Positions 9,884 to 20,158 of a stretch of 64,000 bases of DNA are shown here, piece after piece; positions within the stretch are counted from its first letter, which is position 1; every line of letters starts with the position of its first letter. The notes beneath the pieces were generated by a model. That model worked only from the letters and a program-made list of their open reading frames with translations. It ran no database searches and was not told the origin of the DNA. The translations under genes and the position numbers were made by a program. Where the stretch lies: contig NZ_JALPKR020000002.1 in assembly GCF_023195515.1 (NCBI RefSeq), forward strand, positions 3,573,001 to 3,637,000. The letters run 5' to 3'. Origin of the DNA: Variovorax sp. S12S4 (GTDB lineage: Bacteria; Pseudomonadota; Gammaproteobacteria; Burkholderiales; Burkholderiaceae_C).

Positions 9884-9915
9884 GCGGTCGTGCCATGCCG
9901 GCGCGGCCGCTTTTT
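9884..9915 (+). terminator. Rho-independent terminator after ggt
   Basis: GCGGTCGTGC (9884-9893), loop CATGCCG, GCGCGGCCGC (9901-9910), five Ts. Ten-pair stem with two G-U pairs, 16 bases after the ggt stop. Confidence 0.7.
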
Positions 9916-9922
9916 CATTTCC

Positions 9923-10657
9923 ATGCACCTGCAAGACATTCTCTATTCCCAAGGCTTCGGCACGCGGCGCGTGTGCGCGGGGCTGATCCAGCAAGGCCAC
10001 GTGACCATCGGCGGCAAGGTGGCCGACGATCCCTTCGACGATCTCGACCCTGAAGGCCTGCTTTTCACTGTTCAGGGCACCGAATGGGCGTACCACGAGA
10101 AGGCCTACCTGATGCTGCACAAGCCGGCCGGGACGGAGTGCTCGCAAAAGCCTTCCACCTACCCGAGCATCTACACGCTGCTGCCATCGCCGCTGCGTCT
10201 TCGGCCCAACAAGGGCGCGGTGCAGGGCGTGCAGGCCATCGGCAGGCTCGACCAGGACACGACCGGGCTGCTGTTGCTGACGGACGACGGCCAGTTCATC
10301 CACAAGATGGGCTCGCCCAAGCACCATGTTCCCAAGGTGTACGAGGTCACGGCCAAGCACCCGGTGGACGCTGCGCAAATCGAAAAACTGCTGGCCGGCG
10401 TGGTGCTCGACGACGATCCGAAGCCGGTGCGCGCCGCCGCCTGCGCGTCGGACAGCCCGCTGCACCTGCGGCTGACGCTCACCGAAGGGAAATACCACCA
10501 GGTCAAGCGCATGCTGGCGGCCGTGGGCAACCGGGTCGAAGGGTTGCACCGCTCGCGCATCGGGCAACTGGCGCTGCCCGAAGACCTGGCACCGGGCCAA
10601 TGGCGATGGCTCACCGCCGAACAGGTCGCGGCATTGCGTGCAAAAACAACGGTATAG
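9923..10657 (+). CDS. rsuA: 16S rRNA pseudouridine synthase, RsuA type
   Basis: Makes pseudouridine in 16S rRNA (position 516 in E. coli RsuA). The 244-aa protein has an N-terminal S4 RNA-binding domain (residues 1-45, LQDILYSQGFGTRRVC, IQQGHVTIGG), the LMLHKPAG motif, and the catalytic loop GRLDQDTTGLLLLTDDG, with D110 as catalytic Asp. GKYHQVKRMLAAVGNRV is the third family motif. The start ATG 9923 gives the standard S4 N-terminus; the upstream in-frame ATG at 9890 lies in the terminator stem. RsuA rather than RluB/RluE is favoured by length and the short S4 linker, without certainty. Confidence 0.82.
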   Translation: MHLQDILYSQGFGTRRVCAGLIQQGHVTIGGKVADDPFDDLDPEGLLFTVQGTEWAYHEKAYLMLHKPAGTECSQKPSTYPSIYTLLPSPLRLRPNKGAVQGVQAIGRLDQDTTGLLLLTDDGQFIHKMGSPKHHVPKVYEVTAKHPVDAAQIEKLLAGVVLDDDPKPVRAAACASDSPLHLRLTLTEGKYHQVKRMLAAVGNRVEGLHRSRIGQLALPEDLAPGQWRWLTAEQVAALRAKTTV

Positions 10658-10734
10658 GCGTTGCAAACACTGCCGGTCAGCCGCCGGTCGGGTCGGGCCG
10701 TTGATAATCGAAAGCACTCTTTCGGAACTTCCCC

Positions 10735-11742
10735 TTGCGATTCCTTGCCCGACCGAATGGCCGCCTTGCGGCCTTCCTGTTTTCTTGCCTGACGGTCTGG
10801 GCGGCACAATCCGCCGCCGCTGCGCCCGCCGAACCCCCGCCGATCTTCGTGCTCAATTCGCTCGACGCCAGCGTCAGCGTGATCAATCCGGTCGACTGGA
10901 CTGAAAAGCAGCGCATCGCCACCGGCAAGGAACCGCACCACATCTACATGACGCCCGACGAAAAGTCGGTCATCGTGGCCAATTCGGCGGGCGACTCGCT
11001 GACTTTTCTCAACCCGAGAACGGCCGAAGTGCAGCGGGTGGTCTACGGCATCATCGATCCGTACCAGCTGCAGTTCTCGCGCGACATGAAGTGGTTCGTC
11101 ACGGCGGCCAACCGGCTCAATCACGTCGACGTCTACCGCTGGGACGGCAAGGACCTGAAGCTCGTCAAGCGCATTGCCACCGGCAAGACGCCCAGCCACA
11201 TCTGGATCGACCACACCAGCACCGTCGCCTACGTGACCATGCAGGACAGCGACGAGCTCATCGCCGTCGACCTGGCGACGCAGACCATCCGCTGGCGCAC
11301 CACCACCGGCGCCATGCCGGCTGACATCTACGGCGTGCACAACGACAAGACCCTGCTCGTGGGCCTGACCGGCAGCGACGGCGTGCAGGTGTTCGACGTG
11401 GCGGGCGCCGAGCCCAAGCTGGTCGGCAAGATCCTGACAGGCAAGGGTGCCCACGCCTTCCGTTCGGCCGGCGACGGCAAGAGCGTCTTCGTGAGCAACC
11501 GCGTGGCCAACACCATCAGCCGCATCGACCTGGCGACGCTCAAGGTCAGCGCCACCTACGCAGTTCCGGGCGGCCCCGACTGCATGGATGTGTCCGCCGA
11601 CGGCAAGACGCTGTACGTCACCTCGCGCTGGGCCAAGAAGCTCAGCGTGATCGACCTGGACAGCCAGAAGGTCGTGCGCCAGGTCAATGTCGGCCGTTCG
11701 CCGCACGGCGTCTGGACCCTGGCCCATGCGAAAAGAATCTGA
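10735..11742 (+). CDS. YncE-like beta-propeller protein (YVTN repeats), exported
   Basis: A 335-aa secreted protein: signal peptide (RFLARPNGRLAAFLFSCLTV, cleavage around AAAAP) then about seven ~42-residue blades typical of the 40-residue YVTN family, each with a motif like GxxPHHIYMTPDEKSVIVAN, NVGRSPHGVW and KTLYVTSRWAKKLSVIDLDS. The likely start is TTG 10735, since no ATG/GTG precedes the signal peptide in frame; this is the weakest part of the call. The first gene of a five-gene unit running to 15260. It probably acts in the periplasm as a binding scaffold; ligand unknown. Confidence 0.8.
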   Translation: MRFLARPNGRLAAFLFSCLTVWAAQSAAAAPAEPPPIFVLNSLDASVSVINPVDWTEKQRIATGKEPHHIYMTPDEKSVIVANSAGDSLTFLNPRTAEVQRVVYGIIDPYQLQFSRDMKWFVTAANRLNHVDVYRWDGKDLKLVKRIATGKTPSHIWIDHTSTVAYVTMQDSDELIAVDLATQTIRWRTTTGAMPADIYGVHNDKTLLVGLTGSDGVQVFDVAGAEPKLVGKILTGKGAHAFRSAGDGKSVFVSNRVANTISRIDLATLKVSATYAVPGGPDCMDVSADGKTLYVTSRWAKKLSVIDLDSQKVVRQVNVGRSPHGVWTLAHAKRI

Positions 11743-12565
11743 ACGGGTTCCTTCGGCAAGCCGGCAAAGCCGATTCCGCGGTGTTCCAGGAGTTGTCTTC
11801 GCCGTCGCCTGTGCCGCCATGCCGGCTGCCTGGGCGCAGGGCGCCTCGTGCGAAAAGCCGGTCTACCTGACCTTCGACACCGGCCACATGGGCGTTGCGG
11901 CGCTCGTGGCCGACGTGCTAAAGCGCCAGAACGTACGCGTTACCTTCTTTGCCGCCGCCGAGCGCACCCAGACGGATGGCGACAGCCTCGACAGCCGCTG
12001 GGCGCCATGGTGGAAGGCGAGGGCGGCCGAAGGCCATGAATTCGCCTCGCACACCTACGACCACGCGTACTGGCGCGGCGATCTCAAGGGCGTGGCGCCG
12101 AGCTTCCGCATCAAGCCTTCGGCTGGCGCGCTCGCGGGCCGCGAGTTCACCTGGAGCGCGGCCGAGTACTGCGCCAACATCGGCAAGGCGTCTGAGCGGC
12201 TGGCTTTCATCACCGGCAAGAAGCCGCTGCCGCTGTACCGCGCGCCGGGCGGCAAGACCTCGCCCCGCCTGCTCGCCGCGGCCAAGGCCTGCGGCTTCGA
12301 GCATGTGGGCTGGTCGCCGGCCGGCTTCCTGGGCGACGAGCTGCCGAGCGAGAAGTTCAGCAACGAAAAGCTCCTGGCGCAGGCGCTGGAAACCATCCGC
12401 CCCGGCGACATCCTGCTCGCGCACCTGGGCATCTGGTCGCGCAAGGACCCGTGGGCGCCAGCCAACCTCGAGCCGCTGATCGTCGGCCTCAAGGCCAAGG
12501 GCTTCTGCTTCGAAACGTTGCGCCAGCATCCGCAATACCGCGCCTGGATCGCATCCCACCCTTGA
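11726..12565 (+). CDS. Polysaccharide deacetylase (NodB domain), exported
   Basis: A 279-aa precursor with signal peptide (VVFAVACAAMPAAWAQG) and a carbohydrate esterase family 4 domain. Motif 1 is YLTFDTGH: D51 is the catalytic base position, but the usual second, metal-binding Asp is Thr52. Motif 2 is SHTYDH with H109 and H113; motif 3 is YRAPGG with R172; LAHLGIW supplies the late His. PdaA-type muramic acid deacetylases have Asn at the same place, so activity is possible. ATG 11726 overlaps the preceding stop by 17 bases. Probably removes acetyl groups from peptidoglycan or another envelope glycan. Confidence 0.85.
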   Translation: MRKESERVPSASRQSRFRGVPGVVFAVACAAMPAAWAQGASCEKPVYLTFDTGHMGVAALVADVLKRQNVRVTFFAAAERTQTDGDSLDSRWAPWWKARAAEGHEFASHTYDHAYWRGDLKGVAPSFRIKPSAGALAGREFTWSAAEYCANIGKASERLAFITGKKPLPLYRAPGGKTSPRLLAAAKACGFEHVGWSPAGFLGDELPSEKFSNEKLLAQALETIRPGDILLAHLGIWSRKDPWAPANLEPLIVGLKAKGFCFETLRQHPQYRAWIASHP

Positions 12566-12574
12566 GGCGTCGTC

Positions 12575-13549
12575 GTGATCGATTGGTTGACGGACTCTTT
12601 TTCCGCGCTGCAGGGCTGGTTCTTCGAGACGCTGATCCAGCCGCTGGTGTTCGCGGTCGGCCTCGGCGGCTGGACCGAAGACGCCTTCGACGCCACCGGC
12701 TGGCTGCTGGTCGGGTTCATTCAAGTCGCGGTGCTGCTCATGGTCATCGGGCCGCTGCAGCGCTGGCGCGCCGTCGAACCGGTCACCGACCGCCGCGCCA
12801 TCCGCATCGACGTGCTCTACACGCTGATCCATCGCCTCGGCCTGTTCCGGCTGGCCATGTTCTTCACGCTCGAGCCGTTCTTCGACGACGCCATCGGGAG
12901 CCTGCGCATCGCGGGCTGGGGCACGTTTCACCTCGACGAAGCCTGGCCCGGCGTCACCGACGTGCCGTGGGTCGCCTTTGCGATCTATCTGGTGGTGCTC
13001 GACTTCGTGGGCTATTGGATTCATCGCGGCCAGCACCAGCTCAACTGGTGGTGGGGCCTGCATTCGCTGCACCATTCGCAGCGCCAGATGACCATGTGGA
13101 GCGACGACCGCAACCACCTGCTCGACGACATCATTCATGACACCCTCATCGTCATCGTGGCGCAGCTCATCGGCGTGGCGCCCGGCCAGTTCATTGCGTT
13201 CGTCGCGTTCACGCAGCTCAGCGAAAGCCTGCAGCACGCCAACCTGAAGCTCGGGTTCGGCGCCATCGGCGAGCGGCTGTGGATCAGCCCGCGCTTTCAC
13301 CGGCTGCACCACAGCATCGGGCTGGGCCACGAGTCGCGCGGCGCTCATACGCTGGGCGGCCACAATTTCGGCGTGCTGCTGCCCTGGTGGGACATGCTTT
13401 TTCGCACGGCCAACTTCGAGAAGCGCTACGACCCGACCGGCATCCGCGACCAGGTCGAGCCCGGCGCCGATGGCCGGGTGCGCGACTACGGCAGCGGCTT
13501 CTGGGCCCAGCAGTGGCTCGGGCTGAAGCGGATGGTCGGCCGCGGCTGA
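12575..13549 (+). CDS. Sterol desaturase / fatty acid hydroxylase family membrane protein
   Basis: A 324-aa inner-membrane di-iron protein with about four membrane segments. The eight-His signature is present: HRGQH (150-154), HSLHH (163-167) and HRLHH (242-246). The GTG start at 12575 is 9 bases after the deacetylase stop. In bacteria this family hydroxylates or desaturates lipids, alkyl ethers or hopanoid-like molecules; the substrate cannot be read from the sequence. Next to a glycan deacetylase, an envelope-lipid role is a reasonable inference. Confidence 0.88.
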   Translation: MIDWLTDSFSALQGWFFETLIQPLVFAVGLGGWTEDAFDATGWLLVGFIQVAVLLMVIGPLQRWRAVEPVTDRRAIRIDVLYTLIHRLGLFRLAMFFTLEPFFDDAIGSLRIAGWGTFHLDEAWPGVTDVPWVAFAIYLVVLDFVGYWIHRGQHQLNWWWGLHSLHHSQRQMTMWSDDRNHLLDDIIHDTLIVIVAQLIGVAPGQFIAFVAFTQLSESLQHANLKLGFGAIGERLWISPRFHRLHHSIGLGHESRGAHTLGGHNFGVLLPWWDMLFRTANFEKRYDPTGIRDQVEPGADGRVRDYGSGFWAQQWLGLKRMVGRG

Positions 13550-13587
13550 CCGCCCGGGCGGCGCCCAGGCGTTATCCTTCGCACCCA

Positions 13588-14463
13588 ATGCGTCTGCTTC
13601 TCGACTCTTTCTGGCGTGCCGTTGCCTATTGCATGCTGCCGCGCGTGATCGTGCTGTCTTTGCTGCCGCTCGCCCTGATGGTGCTGCTGGCCGCGGGCTT
13701 CGGCTATTTCTACTGGGACGCGACCGTGGCATGGACGCGCGAGGCGCTCGAGGCCTGGCCCCTGCTGGCGAGCTTCTGGGGCTGGATCGGGCGGCTCTTT
13801 TCGGGCGATGTCACGGCCATGCTGGCACCGCTCGTGGTGGTGTTTGCCGCCACGCCGCTGATCGTGCTGGTTTCGCTGGTCATCGTGGCCGGTTTGATGG
13901 CGCCTCCGTTGACCGCACTGGTGGCGCACCGCCGCTTCCCCACACTCGAGCGTAAGAAGGGCGCATCGTTTTTCGGCAGCGTGGCGCGGTCGCTGGGCCT
14001 GACGGTGCTGGCGCTGGTGGCGCTCGTCGTCTCGATGCCGCTCTGGCTCATTCCGCCGCTGGTGCTCATCCTGCCGCCGCTGATCTGGGGCTGGCTCACC
14101 TACCGCGTGATGAGCTTCGATGCGCTGGCCGAACACGCAAGCCCCGAAGAGCGGGCCACGCTCCTGCGCGCGCACCGCCTGCCGCTGCTGTGCATCGGCG
14201 TGCTGTGCGGCTACCTGGGCGCCGCGCCCAGCATCGTCTGGGCATCGGGCCTGCTGTTCGCCGCTGCCTTCTTCGTGCTGGTGCCGCTCGCGATCTGGAT
14301 CTATACGCTGGTATTCGCCTTCTCATCGCTCTGGTTCGGCCACTACTGCCTCGATGCCCTGGCGCAGCTGCGGGCGCAGCGGGCGGCAGCCGTGGCTTCG
14401 TCCGGCGGCGCACCGGCCACCGAAGCCGACCAGGCCGTTCTTTCTCAATGGAAATCCCCATGA
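13588..14463 (+). CDS. EI24 domain (CysZ-like) inner-membrane protein
   Basis: A 291-aa protein starting MRLLLDSFWRAVAYCMLPRV, a typical EI24/CysZ-family N-terminus, with about five hydrophobic segments (near residues 18-45, 85-115, 140-185, 205-225, 230-260) and a conserved-looking GWLTYRVMSFDAL region. CysZ members transport sulfate, but beta-proteobacterial paralogues of this form have no assigned substrate. ATG 13588 is 38 bases after the desaturase gene; its TGA overlaps the next ATG (ATGA). Confidence 0.78.
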   Translation: MRLLLDSFWRAVAYCMLPRVIVLSLLPLALMVLLAAGFGYFYWDATVAWTREALEAWPLLASFWGWIGRLFSGDVTAMLAPLVVVFAATPLIVLVSLVIVAGLMAPPLTALVAHRRFPTLERKKGASFFGSVARSLGLTVLALVALVVSMPLWLIPPLVLILPPLIWGWLTYRVMSFDALAEHASPEERATLLRAHRLPLLCIGVLCGYLGAAPSIVWASGLLFAAAFFVLVPLAIWIYTLVFAFSSLWFGHYCLDALAQLRAQRAAAVASSGGAPATEADQAVLSQWKSP

Positions 14464-15260
14464 CCCGCGCATTCGGCCTGATCGTCGTCGGAGACGAAAT
14501 TCTTTCGGGCAAACGTGCCGACAAGCACATGCCCAAGGTCATCAAACTGCTCGCCGCCCGCGGCCTGCAGCTTGGCTGGGCCGAATACGTCGGCGACGAG
14601 CCCACGCGGATCACGGCCGCGCTCAGCCGGGCCTTTGCTTCGGGCGACATCGTTTTCTCGACCGGCGGCATTGGCGCCACGCCGGACGACCACACCCGCC
14701 AATGCGCCGCTCAGGCGCTGCGGGTGCCGCTCGAATTGCACCCTGAAGCCGAGCTGCTGATTCGCGAACGCATGCAGGACACGGCGCGCGAGCAGGGCAT
14801 TGCCTACGAGCCCGACCGGCCCGACAACATTCACCGCCTCAACATGGGCGTGTTTCCCAAGGGCGCGACGATCATCCGCAACCCCTACAACAAGATTCCG
14901 GGCTTCAGCGTCGATCACGTCCATTTCGTGCCCGGCTTTCCCGTCATGGCCTGGCCGATGATCGAATCGGTGCTCGACAGCCGCTACGCCGACATGTTCA
15001 CCAGCGGCCAGTCGGCGGAAAAGTCGGTCATCGTTTTTGGTGCGATGGAGGCAACCCTCACACCGCTGATGCAAGCCATCGAAGCCACGCATGCCGGCGT
15101 CAAGGTGTTCAGCCTGCCGAGCGTCGACCATCCCCAATATGGCCGGCACATCGAACTCGGCGTCAAAGGCGACCCGGTGCTGCTCGATGCCGCCTATTCC
15201 CAGCTGATCGAAGGGTTGCACGCCTTTGATGCCAAGCTTGGCCCAGAATTGGTGCGCTGA
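14460..15260 (+). CDS. Molybdopterin-binding (MoCF/CinA N-terminal) domain protein
   Basis: A 266-aa cytoplasmic protein. The N-terminal MoCF fold shows FGLIVVGDEILSGKRAD and FSTGGIGATPDDHT, the shared motif of CinA, MoaB and MoeA; the C-terminal half (from ~170) lacks the CinA deamidase domain. Such stand-alone CinA-N proteins are usually annotated as competence/damage-inducible or nucleotide pyrophosphatase-like; the function here is not proven. ATG 14460 shares bases with the preceding stop. An alternative ATG at 14448 adds four residues. Confidence 0.83.
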   Translation: MTRAFGLIVVGDEILSGKRADKHMPKVIKLLAARGLQLGWAEYVGDEPTRITAALSRAFASGDIVFSTGGIGATPDDHTRQCAAQALRVPLELHPEAELLIRERMQDTAREQGIAYEPDRPDNIHRLNMGVFPKGATIIRNPYNKIPGFSVDHVHFVPGFPVMAWPMIESVLDSRYADMFTSGQSAEKSVIVFGAMEATLTPLMQAIEATHAGVKVFSLPSVDHPQYGRHIELGVKGDPVLLDAAYSQLIEGLHAFDAKLGPELVR

Positions 15261-15267
15261 AATCGAG

Positions 15268-15284
15268 CGCACCAAATTGGTGAT
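15268..15284 (+). promoter_or_regulatory. Putative NtrC (GlnG) binding site upstream of glnA
   Basis: CGCACCAAATTGGTGAT matches the E. coli site form GCACC-N5-GGTGC in nine of ten half-site bases with the correct 5-base spacer. It is centred about 80 bases before the -12 element of the sigma-54 promoter, a normal enhancer distance. A second half-site, GGTGC at 15251-15255, pairs with it in a 9-base inverted repeat (TTGGTGCGC / GCGCACCAA). Confidence 0.65.
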
Positions 15285-15343
15285 TATTCGCCTTCTTTTG
15301 GGGTTTGTACCCGTCGCCGGAGCCTCTCCGCAAGGGGCGACAA

Positions 15344-15359
15344 TGGCACAGAAACTGCA
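15344..15359 (+). promoter_or_regulatory. Sigma-54 promoter of glnA
   Basis: TGGCAC-A-GAAA-CTGCA fits the TGGCACG-N4-TTGCA consensus with the invariant GG and GC at -24/-12 and correct spacing. It lies 48 bases before the glnA start and next to genes for the NtrB/NtrC pair, as expected for nitrogen-regulated glnA. Confidence 0.8.
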
Positions 15360-15406
15360 TCCCCCGTCCCTGTATTCCTAACCACCATCCAACTCAGGAG
15401 AAACTG

Positions 15407-16822
15407 ATGGCAAAGACCGTCGCCGATGTACTCAAGCTCGTCAAGGAAAACGAGGTCAAGTTCATCGACTTCCGCTTCACCGACACCCGTGGCAAAGAGC
15501 AGCACGTGACCGTGCCGGTCTCGGCATTCGATGAAGACAAATTCACCTCGGGCCACGCGTTCGACGGCTCGTCCATTGCTGGCTGGAAGGGAATCGAAGC
15601 TTCGGACATGCAGCTCATGCCCGACCCGAACACCGCCAACATCGACCCCTTCTTCGAAGAAACGACGCTGATCCTGACCTGCGACGTGATCGACCCCGCC
15701 GACGGCAAGGCCTACGAGCGCGACCCGCGTTCGCTCGCCAAGCGCGCCGAGGCGTACATGAAGGCATCCGGCCTGGGCGACACCGCCTACTTCGGTCCGG
15801 AACCCGAATTCTTCGTGTTCGACGGCGTTCGCTGGAAGAACGACATGTCGGGCTGCTTCGTCAAGATCGAGTCTGAAGAAGCCTCGTGGAACACCGACAA
15901 GGAATACGAGCACGGCAACACCGGCCATCGCCCGGCAGTCAAGGGCGGCTACTTCCCGGTTCCCCCGGTCGACAGCTTCCAGGACATGCGCTCGGAAATG
16001 TGCCTGGTGCTCGAATCGCTCGGCATCCCGGTCGAAGTGCATCACCATGAAGTGGCCAACGCCGGCCAGATGGAACTCGGCACCAAGTTCAGCACGCTGG
16101 TTCAGCGCGCCGACTGGGTCCAGCTGCAGAAGTACGTGATCCACAACGTGGCCCACGCCTACGGCAAGACCGCCACCTTCATGCCCAAGCCCATCGTCGG
16201 CGACAACGGCTCCGGCATGCACGTGCACCAGTCGGTCTGGAAGGACGGCAAGAACCTGTTCGCCGGCGACGGCTATGCAGGCCTCTCGGACTTCGCGCTG
16301 CACTACATCGGCGGCATCATCAAGCACGCCCGTGCCCTGAACGCCATCACGAACCCCGGCACCAACAGCTACAAGCGCCTGGTGCCCGGCTTCGAAGCCC
16401 CGGTGAAGCTGGCCTACTCGGCCAAGAACCGCTCGGCCTCGATCCGCATTCCGTTCGTGGCCAACCCGAAGGGCCGCCGCGTCGAAGCGCGCTTCCCCGA
16501 TCCGCTGATGAACCCGTACCTCGGCTTTGCTGCACTGCTGATGGCCGGCCTCGACGGCGTGGAAAACAAGATCCATCCGGGCGAAGCCGCCAGCAAGGAC
16601 CTGTACCACCTGCCGCCGGAAGAAGACGCGCTGATCCCGACCGTGTGCCACAGCCTCGACCAGGCTCTGGAATACCTCGACAAGGACCGTGCGTTCCTGA
16701 CCAAGGGCGGCGTGTTCACCGACGCGTACATCGATGCGTACATCGAACTGAAGATGCAGGAAGTCACGCGCTTCCGCATGGCGACCCATCCGGTCGAGTT
16801 CGACATGTACTACTCGCTCTAA
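15407..16822 (+). CDS. glnA: Glutamine synthetase type I
   Basis: Dodecameric enzyme making glutamine from glutamate, ammonia and ATP. The 471-aa protein starts at ATG 15407 behind AGGAGA; family motifs include FDGSSIAGW, the metal site [30 protein letters not shown] and NRSASIRIP. The adenylylation Tyr is Y400 in [10 protein letters not shown], so activity is probably controlled by GlnE adenylyltransferase. A sigma-54 promoter and NtrC site precede it and a terminator follows. An in-frame extension upstream of 15407 covers the promoter and is rejected. Confidence 0.97.
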   Translation: MAKTVADVLKLVKENEVKFIDFRFTDTRGKEQHVTVPVSAFDEDKFTSGHAFDGSSIAGWKGIEASDMQLMPDPNTANIDPFFEETTLILTCDVIDPADGKAYERDPRSLAKRAEAYMKASGLGDTAYFGPEPEFFVFDGVRWKNDMSGCFVKIESEEASWNTDKEYEHGNTGHRPAVKGGYFPVPPVDSFQDMRSEMCLVLESLGIPVEVHHHEVANAGQMELGTKFSTLVQRADWVQLQKYVIHNVAHAYGKTATFMPKPIVGDNGSGMHVHQSVWKDGKNLFAGDGYAGLSDFALHYIGGIIKHARALNAITNPGTNSYKRLVPGFEAPVKLAYSAKNRSASIRIPFVANPKGRRVEARFPDPLMNPYLGFAALLMAGLDGVENKIHPGEAASKDLYHLPPEEDALIPTVCHSLDQALEYLDKDRAFLTKGGVFTDAYIDAYIELKMQEVTRFRMATHPVEFDMYYSL

Positions 16823-16862
16823 ATCAGCGGGTGCAAGCCCCTCTGACGGGTAAGTAAGACAG

Positions 16863-16888
16863 AAAGGACGGCTTCGGCCGTCCTTTTT
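16863..16888 (+). terminator. Rho-independent terminator after glnA
   Basis: AAAGGACGGC, tetraloop TTCG, GCCGTCC followed by five Ts, 41 bases after the stop. It would separate glnA from glnLG unless read through. Confidence 0.9.
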
Positions 16889-16967
16889 GCTTGGCGCGGA
16901 ACATCTTGTCACCGATGGAGTCGAATTGCAGGAAAATGCGCCTTTGTCGCGGCATCCACCGATTCAC

Positions 16968-17486
16968 ATGAAGACTGCTTCCCTCATTTTCCTGGCTGGT
17001 TCATTGTTGGCCCTCGCCCTGCCGGCGTCGGCCCAGGAGCGCGTGTGGCGCTGCGGCAATGAATACACCAACAACTCGACCATTGCGCAGCAGAAAGGCT
17101 GCAAGGTCATGGAAGGCGGCAACGTCACCGTCGTGCAGGGCTCCGGCATGCCGGCCCCGGCCGCCAGGTCGTCGGGCGGCGGCGGTGGCTCTTCCGCCGC
17201 GCGTGCGCCGGCAGGCAGTCCGCGCGTGGAAGGCGTCGACCAGCGCGCCCGCGACGGCGAGGCCCGTTCGGTGCTCGAAGCCGAGCTCAAGAAGGCCGAA
17301 GCTCGCCAGGCCGAGCTTCAAAAGGAATACAACAACGGCGAGCCCGAGAAGCAGGGCAGCGAAGGCCGCAACTACCAGAAGTACCTCGACCGGGTGGCTG
17401 AAATGAAGGCCGAACTCGCGCGCAACGAGAGCGACATTGCAGGCATTCGCCGCGAACTCGGCCGCCTGCCGGCCAAGCAGCAGTAA
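16968..17486 (+). CDS. Exported DUF4124-like protein with coiled-coil tail
   Basis: A 172-aa precursor: signal peptide (KTASLIFLAGSLLALALPAS, cleavage at SAQ), a short domain ERVWRCGNEYTN...KGCKVMEGG with two Cys that resembles DUF4124, a Gly/Ser linker, then a Glu/Lys-rich helix (residues ~100-165, EAELKKAEARQAELQKEY) likely to be a coiled coil. It lies between glnA and glnL; the stop is 15 bases before glnL. Its role in nitrogen control is unclear. Periplasmic location is inferred; the DUF4124 match is tentative. Confidence 0.7.
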   Translation: MKTASLIFLAGSLLALALPASAQERVWRCGNEYTNNSTIAQQKGCKVMEGGNVTVVQGSGMPAPAARSSGGGGGSSAARAPAGSPRVEGVDQRARDGEARSVLEAELKKAEARQAELQKEYNNGEPEKQGSEGRNYQKYLDRVAEMKAELARNESDIAGIRRELGRLPAKQQ

Positions 17487-17501
17487 GCATCAGGACATTC
17501 A

Positions 17502-18581
17502 ATGGCATTTGGGAAGAAGGCGGCCGGCGCCAATCCGCGCTTTCAGTCCTTCGACCTGCTGTCCACGCTCATTGCAGTGGTCAGCACCAACGGTTCGGTG
17601 CTGTTTGCCAACGCAGCCCTGGAGGACGCGCTGGGCACTTCGCGCCGCACGCTCGAAGGCTCTCAGTTCGGGGCCTGCTTTCATGAGCCGCACGTGCTGC
17701 GCACCGCCATCGACGGCGCTCGCAGCAACGACTTTGCCACCCTGCGCTACGAAGCCTTCCTGCGCCGCGTCAATCATGAATTGATGCCGGTGCAGGTCAC
17801 GCTGGCGCAGGGCGACAAGTCGGGCGAGCTCATCATCGAGATGTCGCCGCTGGAGCAGCAGGTGCGGCAGGACCGCGAAGAGCGCTTGCTCGACCAGGCG
17901 CAGGCCAACAAGGAACTCATCCGCAATCTCGCGCATGAAATCAAGAACCCGCTGGGCGGCATTCGCGGCGCGGCGCAGTTGCTGCAGATGGAAGTCGAGT
18001 CGCGCGACCTCATCGAGTACACGCAAGTCATCATCCATGAAGCCGACCGGCTGCAAACGCTGGTCGACCGCCTGCTGGCCCCGCACCGTCGCCCGCACGT
18101 GGTGGGCGACGTCAACATCCACGAGGTGTGCGAGCGCGTGCGCTCGGTCATCCTCGCGGAGTTTCCGCGCGACCTGCACATCGAGCGTGACTTCGACGTC
18201 TCGATTCCCGAGTTTCGCGGCGACCGCGAACAACTCATCCAGGCCACGCTCAACATCGTGCACAACGCGGCGCAGGCCCTTGCCGAGCGCCGTGCGGCCG
18301 GTGACGCGCAGATCACTTTCAAGACGCGCATCGCCCGCCAGGTCATATTCAACAAGCAGTGGTATCGATTGGCACTGGAATTGCATGTCATCGACAACGG
18401 ACCGGGTGTGCCGGACACGATCAAGGACCGCATCTTCTATCCGCTCGTATCGGGAAGAGAAGGCGGGACAGGGCTTGGATTGACGCTCGCACAAACTTTT
18501 GTGCAACAGCATCACGGCGTGATCGAGTGCGACAGTGTCCCGGGCCGAACCGATTTCAAGATATTGATTCCGCTGCCCTAG
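17502..18581 (+). CDS. glnL: Nitrogen regulation sensor histidine kinase NtrB
   Basis: Cytoplasmic kinase/phosphatase for NtrC, normally controlled by PII. The 359-aa protein has an N-terminal PAS domain (~15-115, LSTLIAVVSTNGSVLFANAA, AALEDALG), a dimerization/phosphotransfer helix with the H-box NLAHEIKNPLGGIRGAAQLL (phosphorylated H145), N-box NIVHNAAQAL, and ATP-lid GGTGLGLTLAQTF. No membrane segment, as expected for NtrB. The gene is 23 bases before glnG, whose start codon lies behind AAGGAG. Confidence 0.95.
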   Translation: MAFGKKAAGANPRFQSFDLLSTLIAVVSTNGSVLFANAALEDALGTSRRTLEGSQFGACFHEPHVLRTAIDGARSNDFATLRYEAFLRRVNHELMPVQVTLAQGDKSGELIIEMSPLEQQVRQDREERLLDQAQANKELIRNLAHEIKNPLGGIRGAAQLLQMEVESRDLIEYTQVIIHEADRLQTLVDRLLAPHRRPHVVGDVNIHEVCERVRSVILAEFPRDLHIERDFDVSIPEFRGDREQLIQATLNIVHNAAQALAERRAAGDAQITFKTRIARQVIFNKQWYRLALELHVIDNGPGVPDTIKDRIFYPLVSGREGGTGLGLTLAQTFVQQHHGVIECDSVPGRTDFKILIPLP

Positions 18582-18604
18582 CAGCCACGGCAACAAGGAG
18601 ATGC

Positions 18605-20137
<1,533 letters not shown>

Positions 20138-20158
20138 CTCGGCCCTGCCGGGCCTTGG

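Noticed and set aside
16889..16967. A second sigma-54 promoter before the small gene upstream of glnL
   Set aside because: TTGGCGCG is present, but no GC element lies at the required -12 distance.
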